A stretch of DNA of 64,000 nucleotides from Okapia johnstoni (GCA_024291935.2 JAGTYA010000024.1:6200001-6264000); one strand, 5' to 3'; positions 34,795 to 46,682 are shown, numbered from the stretch's first letter. Program-made: numbers and translations. Notes: a model not told the origin generated them from the sequence alone.

Positions 34795-36178
34795 TAAAAA
34801 GTAAAATTCTATCCATTCAGCTAGTTTATGTCTTTTGGCTGGGGCATTTAATCCATTTGTAGAATACTCTCTGACATAAATTGTAGCAAGATCTTTTTTG
34901 ATCCACTTCCTAGAGTAATGAAAATAAAAACAAAAATAAACCAATGGAACCTAATTAAACTTAAAGCTTTTGCATAGCAGAGAAAACTATGAACAAAATG
35001 AAGACAATCCAAAGAATGGGAGAGAATATTTGCAAACAAAGTGACCAACATGAGATTAATACACGAACAGCTTATCCAGCTCGATAACAAAAAAAAACAA
35101 CCTAATCAAAAAATGGGTGGAAGATCTAAATAGGCATTTCTCCAAAGAAGACATGCAGATGACCAAGAGGCACATGAAAAGATGCTCAACATCACTAATT
35201 ATTAGAGAAATGCAAATCAAGACTAAATGAGGTATCACATCAGTCAGAATCGCCATCATCAAAAAAGTCTACAAACAATAAATGCTACAGAGAGTGTGGA
35301 GAAAGGAAACCCTTCTACACTGCTGGTGGGAATGTAAATTGGTACAGCCACTATGGAGAACAGTATGCATGTTCCTTAAAACACTAAAAACAGAGCTATC
35401 ATATGATCCAGCCATTCCACTCCTGGGCATATATCTGGAGAAAACCATAATTCAAAAAGTTACATGCACCCTAATATTCACTGTTGCATTATTTACAACA
35501 GCCAGGGCATGGAAGCAACCTAAATGTCCATCAGTGGATGAATGAATAAATAAAGAAGATGTGGTATGTATATACAGTGGAATATTACTCATCCATAAAA
35601 AAGAACAAGACAATGCCATTTGCAAGGACACAGATGGACCTAGAGATTGTCATATTGCGTGAAGTAAGTCAGACACAAAAGACAAATATCATTACCACTC
35701 ATATGTGGAATATTAAAAAAAAAAAAGTGTTATTGGGTTGGCCAAAAAGTTTGTTGAGGTTTTTCCATTACATCATATGGAAAAACTCAAATGAAATTTT
35801 TGGCCAACCCAATACAATGAACTTATTTATAAAACAGAAATAGATTGACAGATGTAGAAAACAAACTTGTGCTTACCAAAGGGGAAAGGGGTGGAGAGGA
35901 ACAAACTGGGAGATTGGGGCTGACATATACATGTTACTACATATAAAATAGATAACTAATAAGAACCTACTCTATAGCACAGGGAATTCTACTCAATACA
36001 CTGTAATGACCTATTGGAAAAACAATCTAAAAAGAATGGAGATACATATATATCATATATATATGTATGATATATATATATACCAGGTGTATATATACAC
36101 CCGAGTCACTGTGCTGTACAGCAGAAACTAACATGCTGTAAATCAACTATACTCCAATAAAAATTAATTTAAAAATAA
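34795..36178 (+). mobile_element. L1 LINE 3' end with 5' inversion
   Basis: From about 34862 to 36178 the plus strand reads the end of L1 ORF2 and its 3' UTR. Landmarks are CTACACTGCTGGTGGGAATG, then CCAGCCATTCCACTCCTGGG, and the UTR end CAACTATACTCCAATAAAAA. From about 34795 to 34860 the sequence reads antisense L1 (CTATCCATTCAGCTAGTTTA, TTTGGCTGGGGCATTTAATC), indicating a 5' inversion. A mariner MITE interrupts it at 35733-35812. The reading frame is multiply broken. Confidence 0.85.
35731..35814. mobile_element. Mariner-type MITE, 80 bp, nested in L1
   Basis: Near-palindrome with ends TTGGGTTGGCC (35733) and GGCCAACCCAA (35802-35812), flanked by the TA target dinucleotide at 35731-35732 and 35813-35814. 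It is the common ruminant mariner-derived element. Confidence 0.92.
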
Positions 36179-36361
36179 TTTTCTTTCTCTAGAGCTCATT
36201 ACAGTACATCAATAAAAATAAAATAAATAAAAATAAAATAAATTCAAAACCTTTGGGCTTTAGTCCTTAAAATAATCAAAACAACACTTTGAGTTCTACT
36301 CAACTCTCTTCCAAAGTCTTATCAACCTGCATCATCGCTCCCATTCTCTAATATATTTAGA

Positions 36362-36510
36362 GCAGCAGTTCTCAACCAGGGCGATTTTGCCCCCCCACCC
36401 CAAGAACATTTGGCAATATCTGGAGACATTTTTAGTTGTCACAACTGAGGAGGGCAGTAGGAGGGGGTACTGGCTCTAGGGTGCACAGAATAAGCTTGCT
36501 AGGTTAATTA
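36362..36510 (+). mobile_element. MER5A-type hAT-Charlie element
   Basis: CAGTTCTCAACCAGGGCGAT, TTTGGCAATATCTGGAGACA, TTTTTAGTTGTCACAACTGA and GGGTGCACAGAATA match MER5A in order. Confidence 0.85.
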
Positions 36511-37553
36511 ACCCTAATTTAGGGCAAAGAGTATATATAGATTGCTTTAGAGGGAATATGCAATATATGCTTATGACAAAAGCTTGATCTTTTCACAGAG
36601 TTAACAGTTGTTTTGGTTTGGATTACTGGGCATCTAAGTTTCACATCACTCACTTAAAAACAATCATTCATACTCTTTTTATGATTTTTATCTTCATTCT
36701 TTCAGGAACTAAAAGAGGACATCCATACATTTTGTAGTAAGAGCTCGCTGGCAATGTCTAGAAATGCAGTGTGTTTCCATATGATTTAATATTTCTGATC
36801 ACTAACATTCATGTGCTGAGACTTTAAAATCTTAATTATCTTAAATGCAAATCTGTATAATCTTTATTAGACACTTTCCTGCCTTCTCAAGTTGAGTATA
36901 CTAAATTTAACTTTTCCTGAAAAATTTAGATTCATAAGCAGTAAAAATTAGGTAGAATAAAAGGAATTCCATGAATCAGGACAGATTAAAAAACTGAAAT
37001 TCACAAGTATTTCATATACACAACACCAAAAAAGAAATGCTTGATGTACTGTAATGAGCTCTAGAGAAAGAAATCACTCCTAAGGGGATACACAGAAAAA
37101 AAACAACAGAAACCCAAGGATCTAATTTATCTTTCAGTAGAAACACTGTAGCCTCTTGCAAGTCCCTGCTCTTCATGGGTGCTCTAAGCCTGTCAATGCA
37201 AGAATGGCAGATGGCAGACCAAATCTAACAACACAGGGGAATGTGACAAAATATTTTGCTCACAGTTGTGTTAAAGTATCATTATACATGTGTATTCACA
37301 CCTCCTCTCAAAGAATTAATTCGACTCTGTCTGGCATCAGAGAAGCATAGCCCATGCTTTCACCATGTGTTATTTTGCCACTTGCATTTGGTTTTAATCC
37401 AAAACTAATATTGTAGAGCCAAATGATTTAAGTTTTCAGTATTCCTAGCCCTGGCAATCCATACTATATGTGGAAAAGTAGGTATAAGTGTGGTAACTGG
37501 CAGTTAGAAACAGAGGCAGAAAGTTGCATCATTTGCAAAATATGGAGGATATT

Positions 37554-38196
37554 AACTCTACGGGAAGTTCAGCTCAGTTGCTCAGTCGTGTCCGACAGGG
37601 ATCCCACAGACGGCAGCACACCAGGTTTCCCTGTCCATCGTGAACTTCTGAAGCTTGCTCAAACTCATGTCCATTGAGTCAGTGAGGCCATCCAACCATC
37701 TCATCCTCTGTCGTCCCCTTCTCTTCCCACCTTCAATCTTTCCCAGCATCAGGGTCTTTTCCAATGAGTCAGTTCTTCACGTCAAGTGGCCAAAGTATTG
37801 GAGCTTCAGTCCTTCCAATGAATATTCAGGACTGATTTCCTTTAGGATTGACTGGTTGGATCTCCTTGCAGTCCAAGGGACTCTCAGGAGTCTTCTCCAA
37901 TACCACACTTCAAAAGCACCAATTCTTTAGCACTCAGCTTTCTTTATGGTCCAGCCTCACATACATACAAGACTACTGGAAAAACCATAGCTTTGACTAG
38001 ACAGACCTTTGTTGGCAAAGTAATGTCTCTGCTTTTTAGTATGCTATCTACATTGGTAATAACTTTTCTTCCAAGGAGCAAGCATCTTTTAACTTCATGG
38101 CTGCAGTTACCAGCTGCAGTGATTTTGGAGCCCAAGAAAATAAAGTCTCTCACGGTTTCTATTGTTTCCCCATCTATTTCCCCAACTCTATGGGAA
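37554..38196 (-). mobile_element. BovB LINE, 5'-truncated, with target duplication
   Basis: An antisense BovB 3' part of about 0.62 kb, from the 3' end GTTCAGCTCAGTTGCTCAGT to near CCCCATCTATTTCCC. AACTCTACGGGAA at 37554 and AACTCTATGGGAA at 38184 form a 13-bp target duplication with one mismatch. The encoded C-terminal reverse-transcriptase segment has several frame breaks. Confidence 0.9.
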
Positions 38197-38710
38197 AGTT
38201 GGATATAAAAATACTTTACAAATCCTAAATATTAATAACTTTAAAGTCATACCTAGATCTTTGTATTTTTTTCTTACAGGTTAATATTATTTCAAGAGTA
38301 TGCTGAGCAAAACCTTAACTATGTACACATTGATATGCAATTCAAGCATAAAATATCACCTAGGACCTCTGAAGAGAAGCAAATTCCTTTTCTCCATAAA
38401 AAGGCTATAAAAAGTATGGATCACAACAGAGAATCATGATAGTGACTGTGGTTCTTGTCTTTTTGTTTTTTTATTTTTCTTGTATTTTTAAAGAACTTGC
38501 GATATAAGTCACACACTATAAAATTCACCCATTTAGACTGTATAATTCAATGCTTTTTCATATATTCAGTGTTGGAGGTAGTGATTACTTTTTAAGATAT
38601 TCTGGCTTTTCAGTTTTATGAATTCATTTGTTAGCTATTAAAAGACTTTGGTGCATATATAGAGAACAGTTAACTCTAAAAATTGAATTATTTCCCATTT
38701 CTCAAGGTCT

Positions 38711-38992
38711 AGACAAAGAGGCCCACTCCAGTACTCTTGCCTGGAAAATCCCATGGACAGAGGAGCCTGGTAGGCTGCAGTCCATGGGGTCGCAAAGAGT
38801 CAGACACGACTGAGCGACTTCACTTTCACTTTTTACTTTCATGCACGGGAGAAGGAAATGGCAATCCACTCCAGTATTCTTGCCTGGAGAATCCCAGGGA
38901 CGGGGGGAGCCTGGTGGGCTGCCGTCTATGGGGTCGCACAGAGTAGGACACGCCTGAAGCGACTTAGCAGCAGCAGCAACAGCAGACAAAGA
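38711..38992 (+). mobile_element. Bov-A2 SINE (two BovA units)
   Basis: Two BovA monomers in tandem, each with the CCACTCCAGTA..CTTGCCTGGA core and a GGGGTCGCA-AGAGT-GGACACG end. They are joined by ACTTTCACTTTTTAC and end in a GCAGCAGCAGCAACAGCA tail. AGACAAAGA at 38711-38719 and 38984-38992 is the target duplication. Confidence 0.93.
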
Positions 38993-40129
38993 AGAGTCCT
39001 GGTTGTGATCAGTTTGTGGGCTCATTAACTCCAGTGATATATTGCTCTTATCTGACAATAGAATCGAATTATTTATTAGAGCAGTGAAGAGTAAAACTCA
39101 AAATGATCATATTGAGTAAAAGGAGTCTTATATTCTAGTTCTAGCTCTGTTACTCGCACAATTTCTGCTAGGATGGCACAGGTACAATGAGTATGCAATG
39201 GGTCAGTGGTTCCATTATCAGAGGCACATGATTCATCTTTGGATCTTGAAAAAACGAACCAAAAAACCCAGCTGACGCTCAGCTCCACCACAGACAGATG
39301 TGGTATCTAAGAGTGAAGCTTGGGCATTTGTTTTGTTTTAAAGCTGCAAAGATGACATGGATGTCTTCCCCTGGCAAGAATCACTGCAACCACTACTCAC
39401 AGGACGGATACAGCTTGGTGTATGAACCTAGGAAGTTATATGACTGTTTTGTGCCCCAGTTTCCTCAATAGGAAAACAAGAATTCCTAAACGCTTTTTGT
39501 CCACTAGATTGTTGGCACTAAATAGGAATATATAGAAATGGTTTGAAAATCAAAAAGTGCAACAAAAATATAAGCTGAAAAAATCCTTGTCATCATTATT
39601 AGCATATTCTTGTGACCTCCTATTCTATCATATAAATTGGGATCTGAATCAGTTTTAGTTCTTTAGCTGGTGAAGCAGATGCTCTGAGCACCAGATATAA
39701 CAAAAGAGAAAGGGAATGTTCATTAAAATAAGGTCTCTTATAAAGTAATACTTATTAAAGTTTCCCTAATACACCATCTTGAGCTTAGAGGCTTATATTA
39801 ACTTAAAAAAAAAAAAAGGGAGGCCTAATAGGGGAAAGTCTCTCTATTAAGAAGAATGGAAAAGGATCCGGGAAAAGGAGGAAAGATAGTTTTTATAGAC
39901 ACATTTTGAAATTCTTATACTGAGCAGACAGTACACAGAGAAACAGAAGACATTTGAAAACAGAACTACAGAAAATGTCCTACTCAGTTTATATGCAATT
40001 TAGATGTTTAAAAGATAATATATATAAAATATTGAGAACAGTACCTAGAGCATACTAAGTGCTCAATGAACGGCCTAACGACATCTTTTATCCTTCCTCT
40101 TCTACAGAAGAGAAGTTATCTTGGTGAAG

Positions 40130-40255
40130 GATAAAAAACATGGCACTGGCAGAACAGTTTTAGATATTCCTAGCTCTGTCATTGACTGACTATGTGATGT
40201 TAGGCAAGTCACTTAAACTCTAAGGTTAGGTTGTAAGAAATAATAAACATCAATG
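40130..40255 (+). mobile_element. MIR SINE remnant
   Basis: CTATGTGATGTTAGGCAAGT, CACTTAAACTCTAAGG in MIR core order. Confidence 0.6.
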
Positions 40256-40269
40256 GATACTCTTTAAAG

Positions 40270-41280
40270 AAATTATAAAAAGAACAGTTTAAAAAAAGTA
40301 AAAAGAAAACAATAAAAATACTAGCTGGCAAAAAGTACACTAAAATTATATGACAGGAAGAAAACAAAACCCAAAACTGGTTTTTTGGAAAGATTAATAA
40401 ATTAACAGATCAGTTGTAAGCTTGTTAAAAAGAAAAAAAGAGGGGTAGGTGTATAACATACCAATATTAGGAAAACAGAAGGGGATATTGCTGTAGATCT
40501 TACAAATATTAAAAAGATACAGCTTTATGGCAATAAACTTGAAAATTTAGATGGAACGGACATTTCCTAGAAAAAGCATAATTACCAAAACTGAAACAAG
40601 AACTAGAACGTCTTAATAGTCCTTTCTAATAGACATTGAATCTGGAAGCAAAGAACCCTGCCACAAAGGGATCTTTAGAACCAACTAGCTAGAATTTATA
40701 GGTGAATTCTTCCCAAACATTAAGGAAGAAATAATACCAATCTTACCCAAACTCTTTCAGAGAGCAGAAAGAGGGGATCCTTTACTTTGAGGCCAGCATA
40801 CACTTGACACTAAAACCTGACAACATTTACAAGAAAGGAAAACTACAGGCCTATCTCTCTCATGAATATCATTGCAGAAAGACTTAAATGACATAAGAGA
40901 AATATATTATGATCAAATTGAGTTTACTTCAAGAAATGCCAAGAAGGCTTAACAATGGAAAGTCAATCAGTGTAAGCCATCATGTAACATAAAGAAGGAG
41001 AAAAATCCTATTACTCTATCAACTAATGAAGTGAAAAGCATTCAATAAAAGTCACCATTCATTCATGATAAAAACTCTCAGAAGTTTCCTTCTCTGATAA
41101 GAGGTAGCTACATAAAATCCAGAGCAAACATCACACTTGATTATGAAATACTGATGCTTTCTCCCTGAGATTGAGAGTGAGACAAGAGTATATAAAGAAT
41201 ACCCACAAATTAATAAGACAGGCAGCCCAATAAAAATATGAGCTAAAGATTTGAACAGGCACTTCAGAAATAATGATATC
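40270..41280 (+). mobile_element. Ancient L1 (L1M-type) ORF2 remnant, left part
   Basis: A diverged L1 ORF2 pattern: AAACCTGACAACATTTACAA, AGGAAAACTACAGGCCTATC, CTCATGAATATC, and near its end CAATAAAAATATGAGCTAAA. It is interrupted by BovB at 41281 and appears to resume at about 43559. Confidence 0.7.
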
Positions 41281-43558
41281 AGTTCAGTTCAGTCGCTCAG
41301 TTGTGTCCGACTCTTTGCAACCCCATGAACCGCAGCACGTCAGGCCTCTCTGTCCATCACCAACTTCCTGAGTCCACTCAAACACATGTCCATCGAGTCG
41401 GCGATACCATCCAACCATCTCATCCTCTGTCGTCCCCCTCCTGCCCTCAATCTTTCCCAGCATCAGAGTCTTTTCAAATGAGTCAGCTCTTCGCATCAGG
41501 TGGCCAAAGTATTGGAGATTCAGCTTCAACATCAGTCCCTCCAATGAACACCCAGGACTGATCTCCTTTAGGATGGACTGGTTGGATCTCCTTGCAGTCC
41601 AAGGGACTCTCAAGAGGCTTCTCCAACACCACACTTCAAAAGCATCAATTCTTCAGCACTTAGCTTTCTTTACAGTCCAACTCTCACATCCATACATGAC
41701 CACTGGATAACTATAGCCTTGACTGGATGGACCTTTGTTGGCAAAGTAATGTCTCTGCTTTTTAATATGCTGTCTAGGTTGGTCATAACTTTCCTTCCAA
41801 GGAGTAAGCGTCTTTTAATTTCATGGCTGCTGTCACCATCAGCAGTGATTTTGGAGCCCCCAAAAATAAAGTCTGACACTGTTTCCCCATCTATTTCCCA
41901 TGAAGTGATGGGACCAGATGCCAAGATCTTAGTTTTCTGAACGTTGAGCTTTAAGCCAACTTTTTCACTCTCCTCTTTCACTTTTATCAAGAGGCTCTTT
42001 AGTTCTTCTTCACTTCTGCCATAAGGGTGGTGTCATCTGCATATCTGAGGTTATTGATATTTCTCCTGGCAATCTTGATTCTAGCTTGTGCTTCCTCCAG
42101 CCCAGCGTTTCTCATGATGTACTCTGCATAGAAGTTAAATAAGCAGGGTGACAATATACAGCCTTGACGTACTCCTTTTCCTATTTGGAACCAGTCTGTT
42201 GTTCCATGTCCAGTTCTAACTGTTGCTTCCTGACCTGCATACAGGTTTCTCAAGAGGCAGGTCAGGTGGTCTGGTATTCCCATCTCTTTCAGAATTTTCC
42301 AGTTTATTGTGATCCACACAGTCAAAGGGTTTGGCATAGTCAATAAAGCAGAAACAGATGTTTTTCTGGAACTCTCTTGCTTTTTCGATGATCCAGTGGA
42401 TGTTGGCAATTTGATCTCTGGTTCCTCTGCCTTTTCTAAAACCAGCTTGAACATCTGGAAGTTCACGGTTCATGTATTGCTGAAGCCCGGCTTGGAGAAT
42501 TTTAAGCATTACTTTACTAGCGTGTGAGGTGAGTGCAATTGTGCGGTAGTTTGAACATTCTTTGGCATTGCCTTTCTTTGGGATTGGAATGAAAACTGAC
42601 CTTTTCCAGTCCTGTGGCCACTGCTGAGTTTTCCAAATTTGCTGGCATACAGAGTGCAGCACTTTCACAGCATCATCTTTCAGGATTTGAAATAGCTCAA
42701 CTGGAATTCCATCACCTCCACTAGCTTTGTTCGTAGTGATGCTTCCTAAGGCCCACTTGACTTCACATTCCAGGATGTCTGGCTCTAGGTGAGTGATCAC
42801 ACCATCGTGAGTGTCTGGGTCATGAAGAACTTTTTTGTACAATTCTTCTGTGTATTCTTGCCACCCCTTCTTAATATCTTCTGCTTCTGTCAGGTACCTA
42901 CCATTTCTGTCCTTTATTGAGCCCATCTTTGCATGAAATGTTCCCTTTGTATCTCTAATGTTCTTGAAAAGATCTCTAGTCTTTCCCATTCTATTGTTTT
43001 CCTCTATTTCTTTGCAATGACCACTGAGGAAGGCTTTCTTATCTCTCCTTGCTATTCTTTGGAACTCTGCATTCAAATAGGTCTATCTTTCCTTTTCTCC
43101 TTTGCTTTTCATTTTTCTTCTTTTCACAGCTATTTGTAAGGCCTCCTCAGACAGCCATTTTGCTTTTTTGCATTTCTTTTTCTTGGGGATGGTCTTGATT
43201 CCTGTCTCCTGTACAGTGTCACAAACCTCCATCCATAGTTCATCAGGCAACTCTGACTATCAGATTTAGTCCTTTAAATCTATTTCTCACTTCTACTGAA
43301 TAGTCATAAGGGATTTGATTTAGGTCATACCTGAATGGTCTAGTGGTTTTCTCCACTTTATTCAATTTAAGTCTGAATTTGGCAATAAGGAGTTCATGAT
43401 CTGATCCACAGTCAGCTCCCGGTCTTGTTTTTGCTAACTGTATAGAGCTTCTCCATCTTTGGCTGCAAAGAATATAATCAATCTTATTTTGGTGTCGACC
43501 ATCTGGTGATATCCATGTGTAGAGTCTTCTCTTGTGTTGTTGGAAGAGGGTGTTTGCG
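41281..43558 (-). mobile_element. BovB (RTE) LINE, 2.3 kb, 5'-truncated, inactive
   Basis: The largest BovB copy here, antisense to the plus strand. It keeps the end of the endonuclease domain (SDHELL motif, around 43370-43400) and the reverse-transcriptase domain. The RT catalytic motif is YADD (NLRYADDTTLMAE, near 42030), and motif A reads YAKPFDCVDH (near 42330). The 3' end is the GTTCAGTTCAG repeat at 41282. Reading is broken by stops/frameshifts near 43080-43240, 42290, 41995 and 41650, so it cannot make a full enzyme. A short GATAT is found at both flanks. It sits inside an older L1M copy. BovB was acquired by ruminant ancestors by horizontal transfer, according to published work. Confidence 0.93.
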
Positions 43559-43635
43559 ATATGCAAGTAGCTATAAACTATGAAAAGGTACTTAAGTTCA
43601 TTAGTTATCAAGATATGAGTGAAAACTTTTTTATG
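43559..43635 (+). mobile_element. Ancient L1 (L1M-type) remnant, right part after BovB insertion
   Basis: GATATGCAAGTAGCTATAAA, ACTATGAAAAGGTACTTAAG, TTCATTAGTTATCAAG resembles the L1 stretch that normally follows 'AAAAGATTTGAACAG', so it continues the copy ending at 41280. Confidence 0.6.
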
Positions 43636-43692
43636 GTCAAAAAAGTTCATTCGGGTTTTTCTACAATATCTTACAGATTTTCCCCCTACGAA
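43636..43692. mobile_element. Partial mariner-type MITE
   Basis: GGTCAAAAAAGTTCATTCGG, GTTTTTCTACAATATCTTAC resembles one arm and the centre of the ruminant mariner MITE; the second arm is degraded. Confidence 0.5.
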
Positions 43693-43974
43693 CACAGTGT
43701 ATAACTTAATAAGAACCAGCCAATATTAGTCAATATACAGAGACATCAAGGTTTTTTAAAATCTTGAACTATGAGGTTTCTACAGCCAGAAAAAGAGAAA
43801 CAGTCAACATATGATTTCTACAAGTAATAGAAGAGTCTTTCTAAGTACAACTTTCTAATTTGGTCAAAGTACCAAAGCTCAATAACCTTTGAACTGTTGG
43901 TTATTTTGCTATTAGAAAGAAAAGATACATCAGGCATAATATCTATATAACAATGAAATTTCATTTAGTGGAAA

Positions 43975-44125
43975 ATGCCATGGAATATGGTATTGGGTAG
44001 ATGTGGGTTTTGTTTAAGCTATCTGTGAGATCTTGAGCAAGCGGCTTAAATTTTCCAATTACAGTTTTCTCACTGAAAAATGGGGATAAAATAATGGGAA
44101 TAATAGCTCTCCAAAACTAAAGTAA
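43975..44125 (+). mobile_element. MIR SINE remnant
   Basis: GTGAGATCTTGAGCAAGCGG, AATTACAGTTTTCTCACTGA, AAAATGGGGATAAAATAATG in MIR order. Confidence 0.7.
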
Positions 44126-44187
44126 ACTGGAGGTAGGGTGATTTATTGGACTAGAAGGTGATGCCTGATGTTGTTATACAAATATAG

Positions 44188-44503
44188 CAGGACCTCCCTT
44201 GTTAAGGGAAGAATCTGGTTGAGAATCCAATCGCCAATGCAGGGGACATGGGTTTGATCCCTGGTCCAGGAAGATTTCACATGCCACAGGGCAACTAACC
44301 TATGTGCCACAATTACTGAGCCCACATGCTACAACTACTGAAGCCTTTGAAACTTGAGCCTGTACTCGGCAACAAGAGAAGCTACTGCAATGAAAAGGCA
44401 GTGCACTACAATGAAGAGTAACCCCCACTCACCACAAACAGAGAAAGCCCATGCAGAGCAACGAAGACCAAGGGCAACCAAAAATTAAATAAATAAATCA
44501 ATA
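44188..44503 (+). mobile_element. CHR-1-type SINE, near full length
   Basis: GCCAATGCAGGGGACATGGG, TTTGATCCCTGGTCCAGGAA, the GGCAACTAACCTATGTGCC block, GGCAACAAGAGAAGCTACTG, CAACGAAGACCAAGGGCAAC and an AAATAAATAAAT tail. Confidence 0.88.
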
Positions 44504-45014
44504 AGAATATGGCAGACATGAGGACTGAGTCTTCATACCTTAAACTTAACATGTCCAACTCTGCCCCTCTCTGACTTTCCCACTGTACTAAATGATCAAG
44601 CCTAGGAAAAATCTTGATTTTCTTTTCCTTACCATCTCCAACACTTAATTTACCAGTAATCCTGTCAGGCCTGGCTTTTGAATTATTTCCCTGATCAGTT
44701 TTCACTATCTTTAATGCCAATACTCAAGTCTAAGCTGCTGCCATCTCTCATGCAAATCCAGCAACAGACTATCACCATTATTTTGCTTTTCTACCCATGG
44801 AGTGGAGTAGATCTTTGCACTAGCCACATATGTCTATTTAAATTTAGTTAAAAATGAGTTTCTCAGTTTCATAGCCACATTTCAAGTTCATAATGGTCAA
44901 GGTGGCTACTGGCTATCAAACTGGACATCACAAAATAGAAGAATTTCATCAGCACAGAAAGTTCTATGGACAGCACTGATCTAGACACCTGCCAAACTCA
45001 TTCCTACCTCCAGG

Positions 45015-45140
45015 GCTTCATACTCACTATTCTCTCTTCAAGAATGTTCCTTCCCCAGATTTATTTATTTAACCTGATAATTCAGGTTTCAGTTCAGATG
45101 AAGCTCCTCAGAGAAACCTTCTGAATTTAGATTGGACCAC
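45015..45140 (+). mobile_element. L2 LINE remnant, left part
   Basis: TTCAGGTTTCAGTTCAGATG, AAGCTCCTCAGAGAAACCTT in L2 order; interrupted by a BovB piece. Confidence 0.7.
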
Positions 45141-45365
45141 TCAGTCTGACTCATTAGAAAAGACCCTGAAGCTGGGAAAGATAGAGGGCAGGAGGAAAAG
45201 GGGACAACAGAGGATGAGATGGTTGGATGGCATCACCGACTCGATGGACATGAGTTTAAGCAAATTCCGGAAGATAGTGAAGGTCAGGGAGGCCTGGTGT
45301 GCTGCAGTCCACGGGGTCACAAAGAGTTGGACACAACTGAGCAACAGAACAACAATTCAGTCTGA
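45141..45365 (+). mobile_element. BovB 3'-end fragment with target duplication
   Basis: Body about 45150-45356, from CTCATTAGAAAAGACCCTGA to ACTGAGCAACAGAACAACA. TCAGTCTGA is duplicated at 45141-45149 and 45357-45365. Confidence 0.9.
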
Positions 45366-45605
45366 AAGAGCTTCTCAACTGCCTCATCCCCAGACACTCT
45401 CCCTCCCAGTACTCTGTTTTGTTTTAATAGCACTTATCACTATCTGAACTTGTTTTATTTCTGCTTCTACCCATAAAACATAAGCCCCACGAGAGCAGGA
45501 TCATGTTTGTATGTTCACAACTGTATCCCCAGTAACTAGAATAATACCTGACACACAGAAATGTATGACAAATTGTTGAACAAAGGAGTAAATGAGTTAA
45601 GTATC
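45366..45605 (+). mobile_element. L2 LINE remnant, right part
   Basis: TAGCACTTATCACTATCTGA, CAACTGTATCCCCAGTAACT, then a TTGTTGAACAAAGGAG end. Continues the copy cut at 45140. Confidence 0.75.
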
Positions 45606-45675
45606 CAACAACAAACATGTACTCCAATCCACTTAACTGCTATCATATCTTAAGAAAAATTATTTAATCTCTGAG

Positions 45676-45899
45676 CTTAATTTCTTTGTGTGTGTTATTC
45701 ACTCAGTTGTTTCCAGCTCTTTGCAACTCCATAGACTGTAGCCTGCCAGGTTCCTCTGTTCAACGAATTCTCCAGGCAAGAATACTGGAGTGGGTTGCCA
45801 TTTCCTTCTCCAGGGAATCTTTCTGACCCAGGGATTGAATCTGGGTTTCCTGCATTGTAGGTAGATTCCTTACCATCTGAGCAATCAGGAAACTTAATT
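45676..45899 (-). mobile_element. Bov-tA SINE
   Basis: Antisense Bov-tA: CACTCAGTTGTTTCCAGCTC, CCAGGCAAGAATACTGGAGT, GGTAGATTCCTTACCATCTG. CTTAATT flanks both ends. Confidence 0.9.
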
Positions 45900-46195
45900 C
45901 CTAGTGTTATCATGAAGAATAAATAAATCAAAGACTACAATCTGCCTTGTAGAGAAACACCAGAAAGAAAGAAACTTGATGTGCAGTACAGAAACAAAAG
46001 TTCTGCTGCTTGGATAATTTCCAAGTGTGGCTAACCCATTCCTGATTCCTTTAAAGTGAGTTAGGTGTTTCCGATATATGCTCCCACAATGCAACAAACC
46101 AGAATACAGCAGCATAGTTCTGGATAATAATTAACAAAATAATAATTCTGTGGCCAGAACATTAACAATATCTGAATGATACTTAATATTTTAGT

Positions 46196-46430
46196 ATCAA
46201 TTATTAAGTGCCAACCACTGTGCTAAGCATATCATCTCATTTAGTCCTCATGAAAATTCAAGGTAATATTATAGTCTCATCATACCCACTTTATGAATGA
46301 GAAAATTCAGACACAAACAGATTAAGTAACTCATTCAAGAAGACAGATCATAAATATAGTGGCTGAGACTGGGAACCAGGTCTGATTCTCTAACCCAAAC
46401 CTTTAACTACTGTAACATGCACCTTGCTTT
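46196..46430 (-). mobile_element. MIR SINE remnant
   Basis: Antisense MIR: ATCATCTCATTTAGTCCTCA, CTTTATGAATGAGAAAATTC, GATTAAGTAACTCATTCAAG, in consensus order. Confidence 0.75.
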
Positions 46431-46524
46431 TACAATAGACAGCATAGAGCTGCAATCAGCAATACTCTATTTTGCTTACTGCCTTCTGAACTTCTATTTA
46501 TTAGCCACCTCTTTTTAGTGGCAT

Positions 46525-46682
46525 AAAGAACTGAATATGGCTTGGGAATTCCCTGGATGTTCAGTGGTTAGGACTTGGTGCTTTCATTGCTGGGGCCTGG
46601 GTTCAATCCCTGGTCAGGGAACTAAGATTCTGCATGCCATGCAGCACAGCCAGGAAAAAAAAAAAAGAACTGAATATGGCTT
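46525..46682 (+). mobile_element. CHR-2-type SINE with perfect 19-bp target duplication
   Basis: Body 46544-46663: GGAATTCCCTGGATGTTCAG, GGTTCAATCCCTGGTCAGGG, CATGCAGCACAGCCAGG plus an A tail. AAAGAACTGAATATGGCTT is repeated exactly at 46525-46543 and 46664-46682. Confidence 0.93.

Noticed and set aside
38702..39058. 118-codon minus-strand frame
   Set aside because: Spans the Bov-A2 SINE; such frames are common in antisense BovA units.
41281..43076. Reverse-transcriptase reading frame as a functional host gene
   Set aside because: It is BovB LINE sequence with multiple frame breaks and 5' truncation, repeated elsewhere in the window.
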